Shown here in pieces: positions 5,943 through 6,659 of a stretch of 6,659 nt of DNA (its first letter is position 1; each line of letters opens with the position of its first letter). The stretch covers positions 1 through 6,659 of the forward strand of contig CAKPTK010000113.1 of NCBI GenBank assembly GCA_934190685.1, in the 5' to 3' direction. The notes beneath the pieces were generated by a model. That model searched no databases and had not been told where the DNA came from. It worked only from the letters and a program-made list of their open reading frames with translations. The DNA is from an uncultured Prevotella sp. GTDB taxonomy: Bacteria > Bacteroidota > Bacteroidia > Bacteroidales > Bacteroidaceae. Both the position numbers and the translations under genes were made by a program.

Positions 5943-6539
5943 TCAGTCTAACTGCAGGATAACATCGTGCTCTTTCGCCATGCGGCGCAGATTGAGCACG
6001 GCATAGCGCATGCGGCCGAGTGAAGTGTTGATGCTCACTCCCGTCGCCTCCGCTATTTCCTTGAACGAAAGATTCTGATAAAAGCGCATGTAGACCACCT
6101 CGCGCTGGGTGGGAGGCAACAACTCCATCAGCCGTTTCACATCTTCCAACACCTGCTCACGCACATATTGACTTTCCCGGTTGTAGGCATCCAGATGGTT
6201 GGCCTTGAGCAAAGAGAGGTCGTTGTCGGGGGTTGCCTCGACAATATGACTGCTGCATTGTTCGCGATACCAGTCCATGATAGCGTTGTGAGCTATACGG
6301 GTAATCCATCCGGTGAACTTTCCGGAGTTGACATACCTTCCCTCCTGCAACTTGACGATAACCTTGACAAAGGTTTCCTGGAAGATATCGTCAGCCACTT
6401 CCCGATCGTGAACGACAAATAAGATATACGAAAAGAGGGTGTCTTGATTGCGGGCAAGCAATTCATCGAAAGCGGAATTGTCCCCTTGCATATACGCCAA
6501 CGCCAACTCTTCGTCGGTCATTCCTACGAATTTTTCCAT
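5943..6539 (-). CDS. ECF-type RNA polymerase sigma factor
   Basis: This is a 198-residue sigma-70 family protein with only the sigma2 and sigma4 domains, the ECF (group 4) layout. Sigma2 covers about residues 22-92: DDIFQETFVKV (50-60) is the core-binding region 2.2, and KFTGWITRIAHNAIMDWYR (74-92) is the -10 recognition region 2.3/2.4. A charged linker (about 93-130) leads to sigma4, LPPTQREVVYMRFYQ then LSFKEIAEATGVSI (157-170), the helix-turn-helix for -35 recognition. The regulon cannot be read from sequence. The gene has its own consensus promoter. Downstream is convergent rpe, so no anti-sigma gene follows it; what lies further upstream is outside the window. Bacteroidota genomes carry many such paralogs, so I give no symbol. 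Confidence 0.93.
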   Translation of the reverse strand: MEKFVGMTDEELALAYMQGDNSAFDELLARNQDTLFSYILFVVHDREVADDIFQETFVKVIVKLQEGRYVNSGKFTGWITRIAHNAIMDWYREQCSSHIVEATPDNDLSLLKANHLDAYNRESQYVREQVLEDVKRLMELLPPTQREVVYMRFYQNLSFKEIAEATGVSINTSLGRMRYAVLNLRRMAKEHDVILQLD

Positions 6540-6605
6540 TTTTCTGTTTACTTGTTTTCTAAGTAAAAGTGTGCTATAGGCAGATAATTTAAAAGTTTAG
6601 ATATG

Positions 6606-6637
6606 CAAAGGTAAGTTTTTTAAAGCAACCTGCCAAA
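6606..6637 (-). promoter_or_regulatory. Promoter of the ECF sigma factor gene
   Basis: On the minus strand, TTTG (6637-6634) is followed after 20 bases by TACCTTTG (6613-6606). This is an exact fit to the Bacteroidota primary-sigma promoter (TTTG, 19-21 bases, TAnnTTTG). Transcription should start near 6600, leaving a 5' leader of about 60 bases before the ATG at 6539. The 5' leader is AT-rich with no Shine-Dalgarno and no evident structure. Confidence 0.8.
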
Positions 6638-6659
6638 TTTTAAAAGGAATTTATGTGGC

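Overview
The window looks like chromosomal DNA from a member of the Bacteroidota, most likely Bacteroidales and perhaps a Prevotella-like genus. Two promoters match the Bacteroidota consensus (TTTG, 19-20 bases, TAnnTTTG). Shine-Dalgarno sequences are mostly missing, and the ECF sigma factor and TrpE N-terminus read like proteins of that group. The genus is a guess. The window is ordinary, intact core metabolism with no sign of mobile DNA.

Positions 1-4946, minus strand: a tryptophan biosynthesis operon read from right to left. The order is promoter, trpL leader peptide, attenuator terminator, trpD, trpC, trpF, trpA, trpB and the start of trpE, which runs off the left edge. These enzymes cover anthranilate to tryptophan (TrpD, TrpF, TrpC, TrpA/TrpB) and the first half of anthranilate synthesis (TrpE). 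trpG is not seen and may lie just beyond the left edge. Genes are tightly packed: trpC/trpF overlap by 7 bases, trpB/trpE by 14, and the other gaps are 21-40 bases.

Positions 4762-4889 hold the most interesting element. A 19-codon reading frame, MKQLVSNAWWWRNSRFQKS, has three consecutive Trp codons and sits just after a good promoter. A strong intrinsic terminator follows before trpD. This is the architecture of ribosome-mediated transcription attenuation, and mutually exclusive RNA pairings that fit it can be drawn by hand.

Positions 4947-5926, plus strand: an AT-rich divergent intergenic stretch, a likely small gene of 41 codons that I cannot name, and 4 bases later rpe (ribulose-phosphate 3-epimerase).

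Positions 5943-6637, minus strand: an ECF-type RNA polymerase sigma factor that converges on rpe, with its own consensus Bacteroidota promoter near the right edge and no anti-sigma gene in view.
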